A stretch of 64,000 nucleotides of DNA from Verrucomicrobiota bacterium (lineage in GTDB: Bacteria; Verrucomicrobiota; Verrucomicrobiia; Limisphaerales; UBA9464), in the NCBI GenBank assembly GCA_947454705.1, contig CANGKZ010000003.1, positions 186,001-250,000 of the forward strand, written 5' to 3'. Numbering within the stretch: the first letter of the stretch is position 1; the number at the start of each line of letters is the position of its first letter. Made by a program: the position numbers and the translations under genes. The notes below the pieces were generated by a model. It saw nothing but the letters and a program-made list of their open reading frames with translations. It made no database searches and was not told the DNA's origin. This document shows, piece after piece, positions 17,251 through 26,475 of the stretch.

Positions 17251-18294
17251 TCAGCGTTTGGAAGGGGTTTTGGCCGTCGCAGCGGGGGCCGTCGCCGGGG
17301 TCGCGGCAGAGGCAAGCTTAACCACTTCCAAGGCGATCGTCACCCGAAGTGGTTTTTCATCGAGCGCAGTTTGACCAGCCTTGGTGGGCGTTGCCGGGCC
17401 GGTCGCAGCGGGAGCGGCCGCAGCGGCAGCTCCACCCGGATTGAGTCCGTACCGGGAGGCCATGGCCGGGTTGGCCATTCCGTACCGGCGCATGAGCGCC
17501 ATGCGAGGATCGGAGGCACCAGCCGGAGCACCTGCATTCGGATCCGGAGTGGCGGCAGGGGTATCGGTACCCGTTCCGTGTTCCACATTGATGGTCTTGA
17601 TCAAGTAGGCTTCGGGTGCGTTGAGGAACCCGGAGAGTACGGCTCCGAGTTCGGTGCTGAAGCATTCGAACGAGACTTCGTAGGGGATGATGGATGCGCC
17701 GACCACCGCATTGGTGTCCGCCTTCTTGGTCACGTAATCATTGCTGGTCGCAGTATCGGTGGAGGCAACCTGCGGGCGGCGGAGGCCGTTCAGGGCATGC
17801 ACTTTGGCATCGAAGAGCACCTGGCAGATGCCGGCCAGGTCTCCGAGATGAAGAGCCAGATTCGGAAGGGCTTTTTCCGGAAGCTGCAACTGACGGCGTT
17901 GTTCGCCGAAGGTGAAATCGAATTTCTCGGGAAGCTTTACACCCGAGCGGTCGGCACTGCGGCTGAGATTGAGAATTGTGCCTTCGAGCAGGGATTTGAA
18001 GGTCGCGTTGTTGAGCGATTCAGACTTGGGGATGGTCCCGAAGCGGGCCCGGGCCTGAGCCTTGAACTTCTCGACGCGCTCCTGCTCGGCCTTCACCAAC
18101 TCGATGTTCTTCGCGTTGGGGTACACGGGACGCTTGACCAGCTGGTCGAGCTTCTCGTTGGTGCCGGTGAGCTCGGTGCTCGCGGCTTCGGCGTCGTTCA
18201 GTGTTCCGATGAGGTAGAACACACCGACGCCCAGCAGTACGACGGCGACCACAAGGCCGACGACAAAGAATAGGTTGCGTTTGATCCAGGCCAT
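17251..18294 (-). CDS. Amuc_1100-like (PilO-type) pilus-associated protein
   Basis: 347 aa. Short cytoplasmic N-terminus, one membrane helix (about 9-30, FFVVGLVVAVVLLGVGVFYL), a coiled-coil segment (NEKLDQLVKRPVYPN ... AEQERVEKFKAQARARF), two alpha-beta regions and an Ala/Pro-rich C-terminal stretch. This is the architecture of Amuc_1100 of Akkermansia (317 aa), which is structurally PilO/PilN-like and known for TLR2 signalling in the gut. Residues near 265-285 hold ANPAMASRYGLNP, a motif also present in the PilM-like partner. Gaps are 15 bases upstream and 3 bases downstream. Function is probably assembly of the inner-membrane platform. Confidence 0.85.
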   Translation of the reverse strand: MAWIKRNLFFVVGLVVAVVLLGVGVFYLIGTLNDAEAASTELTGTNEKLDQLVKRPVYPNAKNIELVKAEQERVEKFKAQARARFGTIPKSESLNNATFKSLLEGTILNLSRSADRSGVKLPEKFDFTFGEQRRQLQLPEKALPNLALHLGDLAGICQVLFDAKVHALNGLRRPQVASTDTATSNDYVTKKADTNAVVGASIIPYEVSFECFSTELGAVLSGFLNAPEAYLIKTINVEHGTGTDTPAATPDPNAGAPAGASDPRMALMRRYGMANPAMASRYGLNPGGAAAAAAPAATGPATPTKAGQTALDEKPLRVTIALEVVKLASAATPATAPAATAKTPSKR

Positions 18295-18308
18295 ACCGGG
18301 TCGGAAGT

Positions 18309-20159
18309 TCAGAGCTTGATGGGACGCTTGAGCTTGAGACTCAACGGGAACGAGAATGTGGTGGCGTTGGCCTCAGCTTTCTCCAGGGATCCGGAGAGCT
18401 GCGTTCCTTCACGATCAAACGAAGGGCTGGCTTTGATCGCTTTTTCCAGTGCGTAGATCAGCTGGTTATTGGCCGCTTCATTCAGATTCACGGCCCGGAA
18501 GGTGACCTTGATGGTCGAAAGTTCGTTGGTGTTCGCTGCCTTGGCGGGCTTGCCTTCCCCACCGGCATCCGCAGCTGCGGCTTGGGGCTTGAGCATGAGC
18601 CCGTAGCGCTTGGCCAGAACCGGATCGTTCATGAAACGACTCATGCCGGAGTTCTGCTGTTCCTCCTCGCCTCCGGAGGCGATGGGGGTTTGGACTTCAG
18701 CGGAAATGAAGGAGTCGATCCAAACACCGACCGGCTGGTTGAGGATCTTGCGCTGTTCGTCCTCGGTGTTCTTCATCACACCTCGGAGTTCGGAGAACAT
18801 TTCAGACCAAAGGGTCCGGGCCTGAAGCCATTCTCCGAGTTTCGCTGCTTCATCGAGGGAACGCTTGAGCTTGGCTTCCTCGGCTTCGAGGGTGGTCTTG
18901 GTCCGTTCGAGCGGGTCGACCTGCTTCTTGACGTTTTCGAGGCCGTCGTGACGGGCATCCGTCAGCTTGGCGTGGAACCACCCTGCAGCAAACACGCCAC
19001 CGGCGAGGACGAATGCAGCAGCGAGCAGGAACGGCTTCTTGGAGTTGAACTGCTGGCGATTCAACGATGCCTTGGGCATCAGGTTGAATTCGACCGGGCA
19101 CTGCGCGACGTTGCGCAGACCGACGCCAACCACTTCGCCGAAGCACTGGGCGACCTTTTCGAGGTCCGCCACGGCAACCGTCGGATCGATCTCAATGTTC
19201 CGGAAGGGATTGAGGAAGTCGACCGGCAGGTTGAGCTTCTCCTGGAAGAACTGGGAGGCGTACGGAAGGATGGATCCACCGCCGCAGAGGAACACGCGGA
19301 CCGGAGCGGCGCCGCCCTGCTGAGTGCGGTAAAACTGGACCGTCTGATTGACCTGCAGGTGCAGGCGGGTCAGGACGTTGCGGGCCACCTTGGACACCGC
19401 CGCCTGCTTGGGATCATCAGGTTCCTCGTAGGCACCACCGAGGCTGACAAATCCTTCGGCCAGCTTGAACTTTTCCGCATCGTCGAAGCGGAGCTTGGCT
19501 TCAGCTGCGAACTCCTGGGTGATGGCGTTGGAGCCGACATTGATGCTGCGGCCGTAGTACTTGCCGGCTTCGAAGAGCAGCACGTTGCTGGTCTTGGCAC
19601 CGATGTCGATCAGCAGGCTGCAGCCTTCCTGATCGGCGTAGTTGTAACGGAAAGCGTTGGCGAGGGAGCCGATGGAAGAGTCGATGATCGACATCTTCAT
19701 TCCAGCGGCTTCCCCGGAGGCAAAGAGCTTCTCGACGAGGTCGGACTTGATCGCGACGAGGAGGACTTCGAGTTCGCCGCTCGGTGCGGAACCGAGGATC
19801 TGATAGTCCCAGGCCGTTTCAGCGAGGGGGAACGGAACGTTCTGCTGGGCCTCGTACTGAATGATCTGGGTGACCTTGGAGCTGTCCACCGGGGGCAGCT
19901 TCACGAACTTGGAAAAAACCTGGAAACCCGGGGCACTAAGGTTGCCTTCGCGGGAAACGAATCCACCTTCCGTGAGGAGTTCGGGGAGCGCCTTCTTGAG
20001 GAGGGCGTCACGGGCTGCGTCCTGCGAGCCGGCAAGCCCGAGCGGCTTCACGGCAAAGCGAAGGAGCCGCAGGCCGCCAGAGGCGGACGGCGCAAATTCA
20101 GCGATCTTGAGGCTACCTGCCCCAAAATCGATCGCGAGAAATGACTTCGACTTCAGCAT
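18309..20159 (-). CDS. pilM: PilM/PilN-like fusion, Amuc_1101-like pilus platform protein
   Basis: 616 aa. Residues 1-360 are an actin-like ATPase of the PilM type: FLAIDFGAGSLKIAE at the N-terminus, LLIDIGAKTSNVLLFE as the phosphate-2 loop, VFLCGGGS as the adenosine site. A membrane helix at about 375-395 (FLLAAAFVLAGGVFAAGWF) follows, then a coiled coil and a periplasmic PilN-like part. PilM and PilN are separate proteins in Proteobacteria; the fusion matches Amuc_1101. Its linker carries NDPVLAKRYGL, echoed in the next gene product. It is the first gene of the operon, downstream of a terminator-like hairpin. No PilB, PilC or PilT genes are in the window. Confidence 0.9.
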   Translation of the reverse strand: MLKSKSFLAIDFGAGSLKIAEFAPSASGGLRLLRFAVKPLGLAGSQDAARDALLKKALPELLTEGGFVSREGNLSAPGFQVFSKFVKLPPVDSSKVTQIIQYEAQQNVPFPLAETAWDYQILGSAPSGELEVLLVAIKSDLVEKLFASGEAAGMKMSIIDSSIGSLANAFRYNYADQEGCSLLIDIGAKTSNVLLFEAGKYYGRSINVGSNAITQEFAAEAKLRFDDAEKFKLAEGFVSLGGAYEEPDDPKQAAVSKVARNVLTRLHLQVNQTVQFYRTQQGGAAPVRVFLCGGGSILPYASQFFQEKLNLPVDFLNPFRNIEIDPTVAVADLEKVAQCFGEVVGVGLRNVAQCPVEFNLMPKASLNRQQFNSKKPFLLAAAFVLAGGVFAAGWFHAKLTDARHDGLENVKKQVDPLERTKTTLEAEEAKLKRSLDEAAKLGEWLQARTLWSEMFSELRGVMKNTEDEQRKILNQPVGVWIDSFISAEVQTPIASGGEEEQQNSGMSRFMNDPVLAKRYGLMLKPQAAAADAGGEGKPAKAANTNELSTIKVTFRAVNLNEAANNQLIYALEKAIKASPSFDREGTQLSGSLEKAEANATTFSFPLSLKLKRPIKL

Positions 20160-20192
20160 GGCGAATTTTCGTTCAGCCCGGGTTTAACCGAT

Positions 20193-20226
20193 AAAAAAGC
20201 CCGCCACGGAGTGCCCGCAGGCAGGC
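20193..20226 (-). terminator. intrinsic terminator or attenuator ahead of the pil-like operon
   Basis: On the minus strand GCCTGCC and GGCGGGC form a 7-bp stem (one G-U pair) with a 14-base loop, followed by six T. It lies 34 bases before the pilM-like ATG and 113 bases after the stop of the HAD/methyltransferase gene, so it can end transcription from that gene. Because it sits so close to the next start, it could also act as an attenuator in the operon leader. The rest of 20160-20338 shows no gene. Confidence 0.65.
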
Positions 20227-20338
20227 GATCACGGCTTGTTCTTGGGGGTACCTAAAGAAGCGCGGGGGATGGGTCAAACAAAAAACCCGTTGGCCCGATA
20301 AAAAAGTTTACAGTTGTTTACGATCAGAACTTGCCATT

Positions 20339-21625
20339 TCAGCGGGCTCTCCGGTGCCAGAGGAACATTCGCTCCCGTTGTTGACGGCCTTCAAACGAGG
20401 ATGGGACCCAATGTTCACGGAGTTCGAAGTGCGTTTCGAAGCGGCGGAGAATCTCCTTCACGGTGACTCCGAACGGAGGCCCCGAAGGGTCGCGGGGTTG
20501 CAGGTAGTGGAGGGCGAGAAAGAATCCGCCAGGGCGGACCGAGCGCGCAACGGCTTCGACATAGGCGTCGCGTGTTTCCGGCGGGAGGGCGCAGAAGAGG
20601 GTGTGCTCGAACAGCCAGTCGAACCCCTGAATTTCTGAATCAGGTTCAAGAAAATCACCGTGCGCAAATTCGAGTGTGCCTTCGGGGGCATCGGCGGAGG
20701 CGATGCGACGGGCCTCGGCCACGGCGCTGGGGGCGAGGTCCAGGGCCAACACTTCGTGCCCCGCACTGGCCCATGCCACGGCGTCGTGGCCGCGTCCGCA
20801 TCCGGGCACCAGCACGCGTCCGCGGGGGATCCGCGGTTCACGGGCGAGAAATTCCACCAGCCCCGGCGCAGGACGCCCCTTGTCCCAGCGGGTGTCTCCC
20901 ATTTGGTACAACGATTCCCAATCGGTCGATTCCTCCCGGCGCACGGGCCCGTTCACAAGGCGTTCGGCAGTGACTTCTTCAAGCGACTCGACGGCGAGTT
21001 CGGGGGAATGGGCGAGGAGTTCCGCGAGGGAGATGCCACCGGTGGAGACGGCGAGGCACTGGGCGCCGATGTGATGGGCGCATTCGATGTCGGCAACGGT
21101 ATCGCCGATGACGAGGATCTCGTGTCCTTCGAGGCGGCGGCCGAGTTTCCGGTTGGCCCGATCGCGGGCGATCACGGCGAGCTGGTTGCGTTCCTCGTGG
21201 TCATCGCCGAAAGCCCCCAGTTCGAATTCCTCCGCGAGTCCGTGCGCGGCGAGCTTGAGGGCGGCGCCCACGCGGACGTTTCCGGTGAGCAGCCCCAGGA
21301 CCGGGGGATTCGGCAGGGCGCGCAATCCGTGGATCAATTGCCAGACCCCGGGGCACAGTTCGCCGATGCTGCGGCGGAGTTCGGCATCGAGCAGAAAGGT
21401 GTAGGCGTCCACGAAATGACGCACGTTCCACGGGGCATCGGGAATGCCGTTGGTGCGCAGGAATTCGCGGACAAGGGAGGAGTCGGTGCGCCCGTGAAAG
21501 CGAAGCGAGTCGGTGCCGTTGGGGCGGCCATGGATCACCGCAGACGTGCGGGCAAACGCCCGCTGCCCGGCGCCGCCGGTGCGAATGAGCGTTCCATCGA
21601 TGTCGAACAGGACCAACCGTATCAT
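20339..21625 (-). CDS. HAD-family phosphatase fused to TPMT-like SAM methyltransferase
   Basis: 428 aa, two domains. Residues 1-220 are a haloacid-dehalogenase phosphatase: FDIDGTLIRTGG (nucleophile Asp8, acid Asp10), LLTGN (motif II), and VIGDTVADIEC (motif IV acids). Residues 235-428 are a class I SAM-dependent methyltransferase of the thiopurine-methyltransferase type: WESLYQMGDTRWDKGRPAPG at its start, VLVPGCGRGHDAVAWA as the SAM glycine loop, EVLALDLAPSAV as the acidic strand, and FDWLFEHTLFCALPP. Both active sites look intact. The join is in frame with no frameshift signature. The substrates and the reason for fusion are unknown. Confidence 0.9.
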   Translation of the reverse strand: MIRLVLFDIDGTLIRTGGAGQRAFARTSAVIHGRPNGTDSLRFHGRTDSSLVREFLRTNGIPDAPWNVRHFVDAYTFLLDAELRRSIGELCPGVWQLIHGLRALPNPPVLGLLTGNVRVGAALKLAAHGLAEEFELGAFGDDHEERNQLAVIARDRANRKLGRRLEGHEILVIGDTVADIECAHHIGAQCLAVSTGGISLAELLAHSPELAVESLEEVTAERLVNGPVRREESTDWESLYQMGDTRWDKGRPAPGLVEFLAREPRIPRGRVLVPGCGRGHDAVAWASAGHEVLALDLAPSAVAEARRIASADAPEGTLEFAHGDFLEPDSEIQGFDWLFEHTLFCALPPETRDAYVEAVARSVRPGGFFLALHYLQPRDPSGPPFGVTVKEILRRFETHFELREHWVPSSFEGRQQRERMFLWHRRAR

Positions 21626-21744
21626 GCGCGGAAATCCTGCTTGATCGGCGTCAACGCACCGAGATTTTTTAGCACGATTTTCCGAGTGGCCATTTGAACC
21701 GTACTGGCGTAGTCGTACAGATTGACTGCCGAAACGAGATCCGC

Positions 21745-22617
21745 ATGAAACCCAGCGCCTGTGGTGACCTTCGTGTCCTCCCTGCCCCGCTCCGAGCTGG
21801 TTTCACTCTGATTGAACTGCTCGTGGTGATTGCCATTATCGCCATTCTTGCGGCGATGCTTTTGCCGGCGCTGGCGCGCGCGAAACAGGTGGCTCATTCC
21901 GCAGTTTGCCTCAGCAATTTGAAGCAACTGCAGCTGGCCTACACCCTTTATTCCGGGGACAACCGGGATCAGCTCATCCTGAATGATTCCGTTCTGAACG
22001 TGGATCCCGGAGGGGGAGGATCGGGCACCTTTGAACGCGGAACCTCGTGGTGTCCGGGGGATGTCCGTGTGGATATCAACACCACCAATATCGAGCGCGG
22101 GCTGCTGTTTCAGTACAATCGGTCGGTGGGGATTTACCGGTGCCCGGGCGATACCGGACGCCTCAAACTTCCGAACGGGGCCAAGGTTCCCAAGACCCGG
22201 AGCTACAATCTGAGCATCTGGTTGAACAGCGCGCAGGACGACGGTCCCCCGCCCTTCCGCGCTTACACGACGTTCGCCAGCGTGGTGGATCCGGGACAGT
22301 CCCAGTGCCAGTCGTTCGTCGAGGTGCACCAGGATTACATTGCGGATTCGACGTTCGGGTTGTTGCCGCTGGGATTTTCAGGCTGGCCTGATACCTGGCT
22401 GGACATCCCGGCCGACCGCCATTCGCAGGGAGGAAACCTGACCTTCATGGATGGACACTCCGAGCATCTGCGTTGGCGGTCCAAGAAGACGGGCCTCATT
22501 TTCGCTGCGCCAACGATGCCTGCGGAGCAGCTTCCGGATTTGCGAAAAATGCAGACGACCATTTTGTCCCTGAAGACCTATCAAGACCTCTACGCCTTCT
22601 GGGAGTCGCAACTCTGA
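21745..22617 (+). CDS. pseudopilin-like protein with H-X9-DG motif, copy 1
   Basis: 290 aa from the ATG at 21745 (MKPSACGD); the frame is also open from a TTG at 21694. A class III prepilin cleavage site with its helix ([20 protein letters not shown]) begins about 20 residues in, so PilD-type peptidase should cut before the Phe. The body contains repeated Cys ([15 protein letters not shown]) and ends with [15 protein letters not shown], where His and DG are nine residues apart (H-X9-DG). Such proteins are expanded in Verrucomicrobia and Planctomycetes; their roles are mostly unknown. The next gene encodes a close paralogue 45 bases downstream. Confidence 0.9.
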   Translation: MKPSACGDLRVLPAPLRAGFTLIELLVVIAIIAILAAMLLPALARAKQVAHSAVCLSNLKQLQLAYTLYSGDNRDQLILNDSVLNVDPGGGGSGTFERGTSWCPGDVRVDINTTNIERGLLFQYNRSVGIYRCPGDTGRLKLPNGAKVPKTRSYNLSIWLNSAQDDGPPPFRAYTTFASVVDPGQSQCQSFVEVHQDYIADSTFGLLPLGFSGWPDTWLDIPADRHSQGGNLTFMDGHSEHLRWRSKKTGLIFAAPTMPAEQLPDLRKMQTTILSLKTYQDLYAFWESQL

Positions 22618-22662
22618 TTTGGTACGAATCGAGCTCGCGGACCCACCGGCAAACCGCAATCG

Positions 22663-23517
<855 letters not shown>

Positions 23518-23579
23518 GCCGTGCGGAGGGATTGAGTTGAGACTTCCGCTCGGTCTGCGGAGGCCGGTACGGTTTCGCG

Positions 23580-24695
23580 GTGTCCACAAGTTCAGCAGCT
23601 CCCGGCGGTCGCAGGCGCTTTCAGGAAGGCGGCCTGCTCGGAGTCATTCTGCTGCTTTCCCTGATTCTCGGCTGGGCGGGCGGATCGGTCCGAATGCCCA
23701 AGTTTGAGCAACTCCCGGATGGCACGCGTCACCGCGTGACGCAGCCCGGGCCCGATGGCGACCCGGTGCCGGTATTCGAACAGCGCAACAAGTTCTTCAA
23801 CGCGCAGAATCTCACCCAGCTGGCCAAGGACACGAGCTTCGTGGCCATCATGGCGGTCGGCATGACCTGGGTAATCATCGCCGGGCAAATTGATCTCTCG
23901 GTCGGTGCGATCTATGCGCTGGCCAGCGTCTGCGGGGCCCTGGTGCTTCACCGACTAGGGCCGGAGGGATCGTCAGCCCCAACCTTCTGGGCCGTGACCG
24001 CGGGCATCCTGGCGTGCCTGGGAACGGGAACCCTCTGCGGTCTGGCGAACGGAGCCATGATCGTGGGGCTTCGCGTGCATCCGTTCATCATCACGCTGGG
24101 AACGATGGCGGTGTTTCGCGGCATCGCCTTCGTGGCCACGCAGGGACAGAGCATTGGCGGATTTCCCCAGGCGTTTCGCGATGGGATCAAGTGGGAGACG
24201 GCGGGCGGGCTGACGCTGGTTCCGCTCGCGGTGACGGTGTTGATCACGATCGCCGGCGGCATCTTCCTTTCCCGGGTGGCGGCGGGACGTCGCATCTACG
24301 CCGTGGGCGGAAATGAACTGGCGAGCCGGTACAGCGGCATCCGGGTGAATCGCGTGAAGCTGGGGGTGTTCCTCGCGTCGGGCACTGCGGCAGGCATCGC
24401 CGCGCTGCTCTCGCTGGGTTACTACGGCGCGGCGACCAGCGGCGACGGTCAGGGCTACGAGCTCAGCGTGATCGCAGCGGCGGTCATCGGCGGGGCCAGC
24501 CTCACCGGCGGACGCGGCTCCGCCCTGGGCGCGCTGCTCGGGGCGTTGATCATTCAGCTGATCCAATCGGGCATTGTCATTCTGGGCATCGATCAGAATT
24601 ACTCCCAGATCCTGATCGGTAGCGTGGTAATCCTTGCGGTGCTGCTGGACCAGCTCACCGCACGTCGGCTGGCCTCCGCGAAGCAGCGCCGCTAG
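23580..24695 (+). CDS. ABC transporter permease, ribose/sugar (RbsC) type
   Basis: 371 aa. Start is a GTG at 23580 (MSTSSAAPGGRRRF). About nine to ten membrane helices; MTWVIIAGQIDLSVGAIYAL, NGAMIVGLRVHPFIITLGTM and AAVIGGASLTGGRGS are hallmark segments of the RbsC/BPD_transp_2 family. Oddities: a hydrophilic insertion of about 45 residues after the first helix (MPKFEQLPDGTRHRV onward), and no ATP-binding or substrate-binding gene beside it. It must work with partners encoded elsewhere or be a leftover of a broken operon. Substrate unknown; sugars or autoinducer-2 are typical for the family. Confidence 0.9.
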   Translation: MSTSSAAPGGRRRFQEGGLLGVILLLSLILGWAGGSVRMPKFEQLPDGTRHRVTQPGPDGDPVPVFEQRNKFFNAQNLTQLAKDTSFVAIMAVGMTWVIIAGQIDLSVGAIYALASVCGALVLHRLGPEGSSAPTFWAVTAGILACLGTGTLCGLANGAMIVGLRVHPFIITLGTMAVFRGIAFVATQGQSIGGFPQAFRDGIKWETAGGLTLVPLAVTVLITIAGGIFLSRVAAGRRIYAVGGNELASRYSGIRVNRVKLGVFLASGTAAGIAALLSLGYYGAATSGDGQGYELSVIAAAVIGGASLTGGRGSALGALLGALIIQLIQSGIVILGIDQNYSQILIGSVVILAVLLDQLTARRLASAKQRR

Positions 24696-24764
24696 GGCAG
24701 ACGCCACGTCGTCAAGTCGGATGAAATAACGACAATCCGTTGGACCCGGGGATAGGGTAAAACT

Positions 24765-24780
24765 GTACCACCTATGGTAC
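24765..24780. promoter_or_regulatory. 6-bp inverted repeat across a start codon
   Basis: GTACCA and TGGTAC flank CCTA, and the ATG of the next gene lies inside the right arm. A hairpin here would hide the start codon; a protein could also use it as an operator. It could equally be chance, since a 6-bp palindrome is short. Confidence 0.35.
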
Positions 24781-26459
24781 ACCCCCACTCCCTCAACCCG
24801 CGGAGGAACTCCTGGCTTCGCCTGGGGATTCTGGCCATCACCTGCGCTCTGAACTGGGTCGCGACTGCGACTGCAGCGGAGATCAACGACACGTTCGCCG
24901 GGCCGACCGACACCGGCTGGCTTCGTTACACGCCGCTCGCCGCTTCGGGAACGACGCATTCCTTTGCGGTCACCAACGGGGTTTATGCCCTCGGCGTCGG
25001 CCCCTCGAAGATCCCGCTCCAGGCGTCCTCCCGTGTGGGAAGCATCCGCCCCGGCATCAAGTGGTCCAATTTTGATATCAGCATTGAGTTCTCCGGTTGG
25101 GATGTGGGATCGAAGACCAACACCGTGGTCTTTCTGGTGGCCCGGCAGACGGGCGCCACCAACACCGCGCCCTACGGCCCGTTCAGCGGGTACATGCTGT
25201 CGATTCAGCCTTCGAGCTCACCGGAACTTTCAGCCGACATCGAACCCCAGGCGCGGCTGGTGATCAGCTCGCTGGATTCCAACTTTACCAGCCCCATCGC
25301 CGCCGCCCAGCTCCGGGATCTCAAGCCGGGAACCTGGTACCGGCTTCGATTCCTGGGCAAGGGCTCGCAGTTGATCGGTCGCGTGTCGAAGGCGGATTCG
25401 CCGGAAGAGACCATCGTGGAGGTCGCCGGGACGGATAATGTCTATTCCTCTGGGTTTTTCTCCATCGGCATTCTCGACCAGGCCGCCGAGGGCGGTTCGG
25501 TGAACAACGGCGCGCACGCGCTGTTCCGGAATCTCCACGCCACCGACAGTCCGACCGATGCCGATCTGCAATCTCCCTCGCCGGCGACAAACTACACCCT
25601 GACGGACGACTTCTCCGGTGCATCGGATGCAGGATGGTCGCATGTGAATCCCTTCGCGTCCCTGGGGCTGAGCAACAAGTTTGAGCTGATTGATGGACGG
25701 TACGTTCTCTCCGCTCCGCCTTCCCCAACGCCGACCACCTTTGCAGCCACGGTGGCGGCGATTCGACCTGAGGTGGATTGGTCCGATTTTCAAACCTCGG
25801 TGGACTTCACCGGATGGTCTCCGTCCACGAAGACCAACATCTATATCATGTCGGCCGCGCGCGGACGGGCGAACACGGATGGGACGTTTGATTTCTATGC
25901 GGCACGCGTCGTGCACTCCGGAAACGATTCCATTCTTGGCGTCGCCTCCAATCCGTTCCTGATCGTGGAACGATGGGAGAAGAGCGCCCGCAGCGGCTTC
26001 AGCGAAATTTCCGGACTCTGGGCATCCACCGGACTGACCCCGAGCAAGACCTACCGATTGGTGTTCACGGGGCAGTGGGATCTGCTGACCGCAAAGCTCT
26101 ACGATCTTTCGAATCCCAACGTGCCGATTGCGGTGTGCAGCCTGGTGGACTCGGCGTTGCGCCGCGGTTTTGTCGGACTGCTCGGTGTTGATCGTTTCGC
26201 CCAGAACGGTTCTGGCAACAGCGGCGTGCGAGTGGCGTTCGACAACTTTGCGGCGGTGGGAACGCCGGTGAACCTGGCCATCAATTCCGCAGGAACGCTT
26301 CAATGGCCCTCGATCTTCACCGGATGGAAACTCCAGCAATCGGTGAAGCCGGAAGGCCCTTGGGCAACCACCACCTTCACTGGAGGCGTCGTGGGAACGA
26401 ACGTGGTGGTGAACACCGGAAACACCGGCTCGGGCTACTTCTTCCGCCTGACCAAGTAA
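24774..26459 (+). CDS. exported protein with two LamG-like repeats and FYR-type tail
   Basis: 561 aa. Signal peptide ends near ATATAAE. Two tandem copies of a roughly 230-residue module follow: copy 1 opens NDTFAGPTDTGW and copy 2 opens DDFSGASDAGW; both contain 'IRP.(I/V).WS.F..S..F.GW..(G/S).KTN', so one arose by duplication of the other. They look like concanavalin/LamG-type beta-sandwiches that often bind sugars. The last 50 residues (WKLQQSVKPEGPW ... YFFRLTK) are a short version of the tail shared by several exported proteins. It converges on recG with 16 bases between stops. Confidence 0.8.
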   Translation: MVHPHSLNPRRNSWLRLGILAITCALNWVATATAAEINDTFAGPTDTGWLRYTPLAASGTTHSFAVTNGVYALGVGPSKIPLQASSRVGSIRPGIKWSNFDISIEFSGWDVGSKTNTVVFLVARQTGATNTAPYGPFSGYMLSIQPSSSPELSADIEPQARLVISSLDSNFTSPIAAAQLRDLKPGTWYRLRFLGKGSQLIGRVSKADSPEETIVEVAGTDNVYSSGFFSIGILDQAAEGGSVNNGAHALFRNLHATDSPTDADLQSPSPATNYTLTDDFSGASDAGWSHVNPFASLGLSNKFELIDGRYVLSAPPSPTPTTFAATVAAIRPEVDWSDFQTSVDFTGWSPSTKTNIYIMSAARGRANTDGTFDFYAARVVHSGNDSILGVASNPFLIVERWEKSARSGFSEISGLWASTGLTPSKTYRLVFTGQWDLLTAKLYDLSNPNVPIAVCSLVDSALRRGFVGLLGVDRFAQNGSGNSGVRVAFDNFAAVGTPVNLAINSAGTLQWPSIFTGWKLQQSVKPEGPWATTTFTGGVVGTNVVVNTGNTGSGYFFRLTK

Positions 26460-26475
26460 TCGACTCCGGCCCGAC

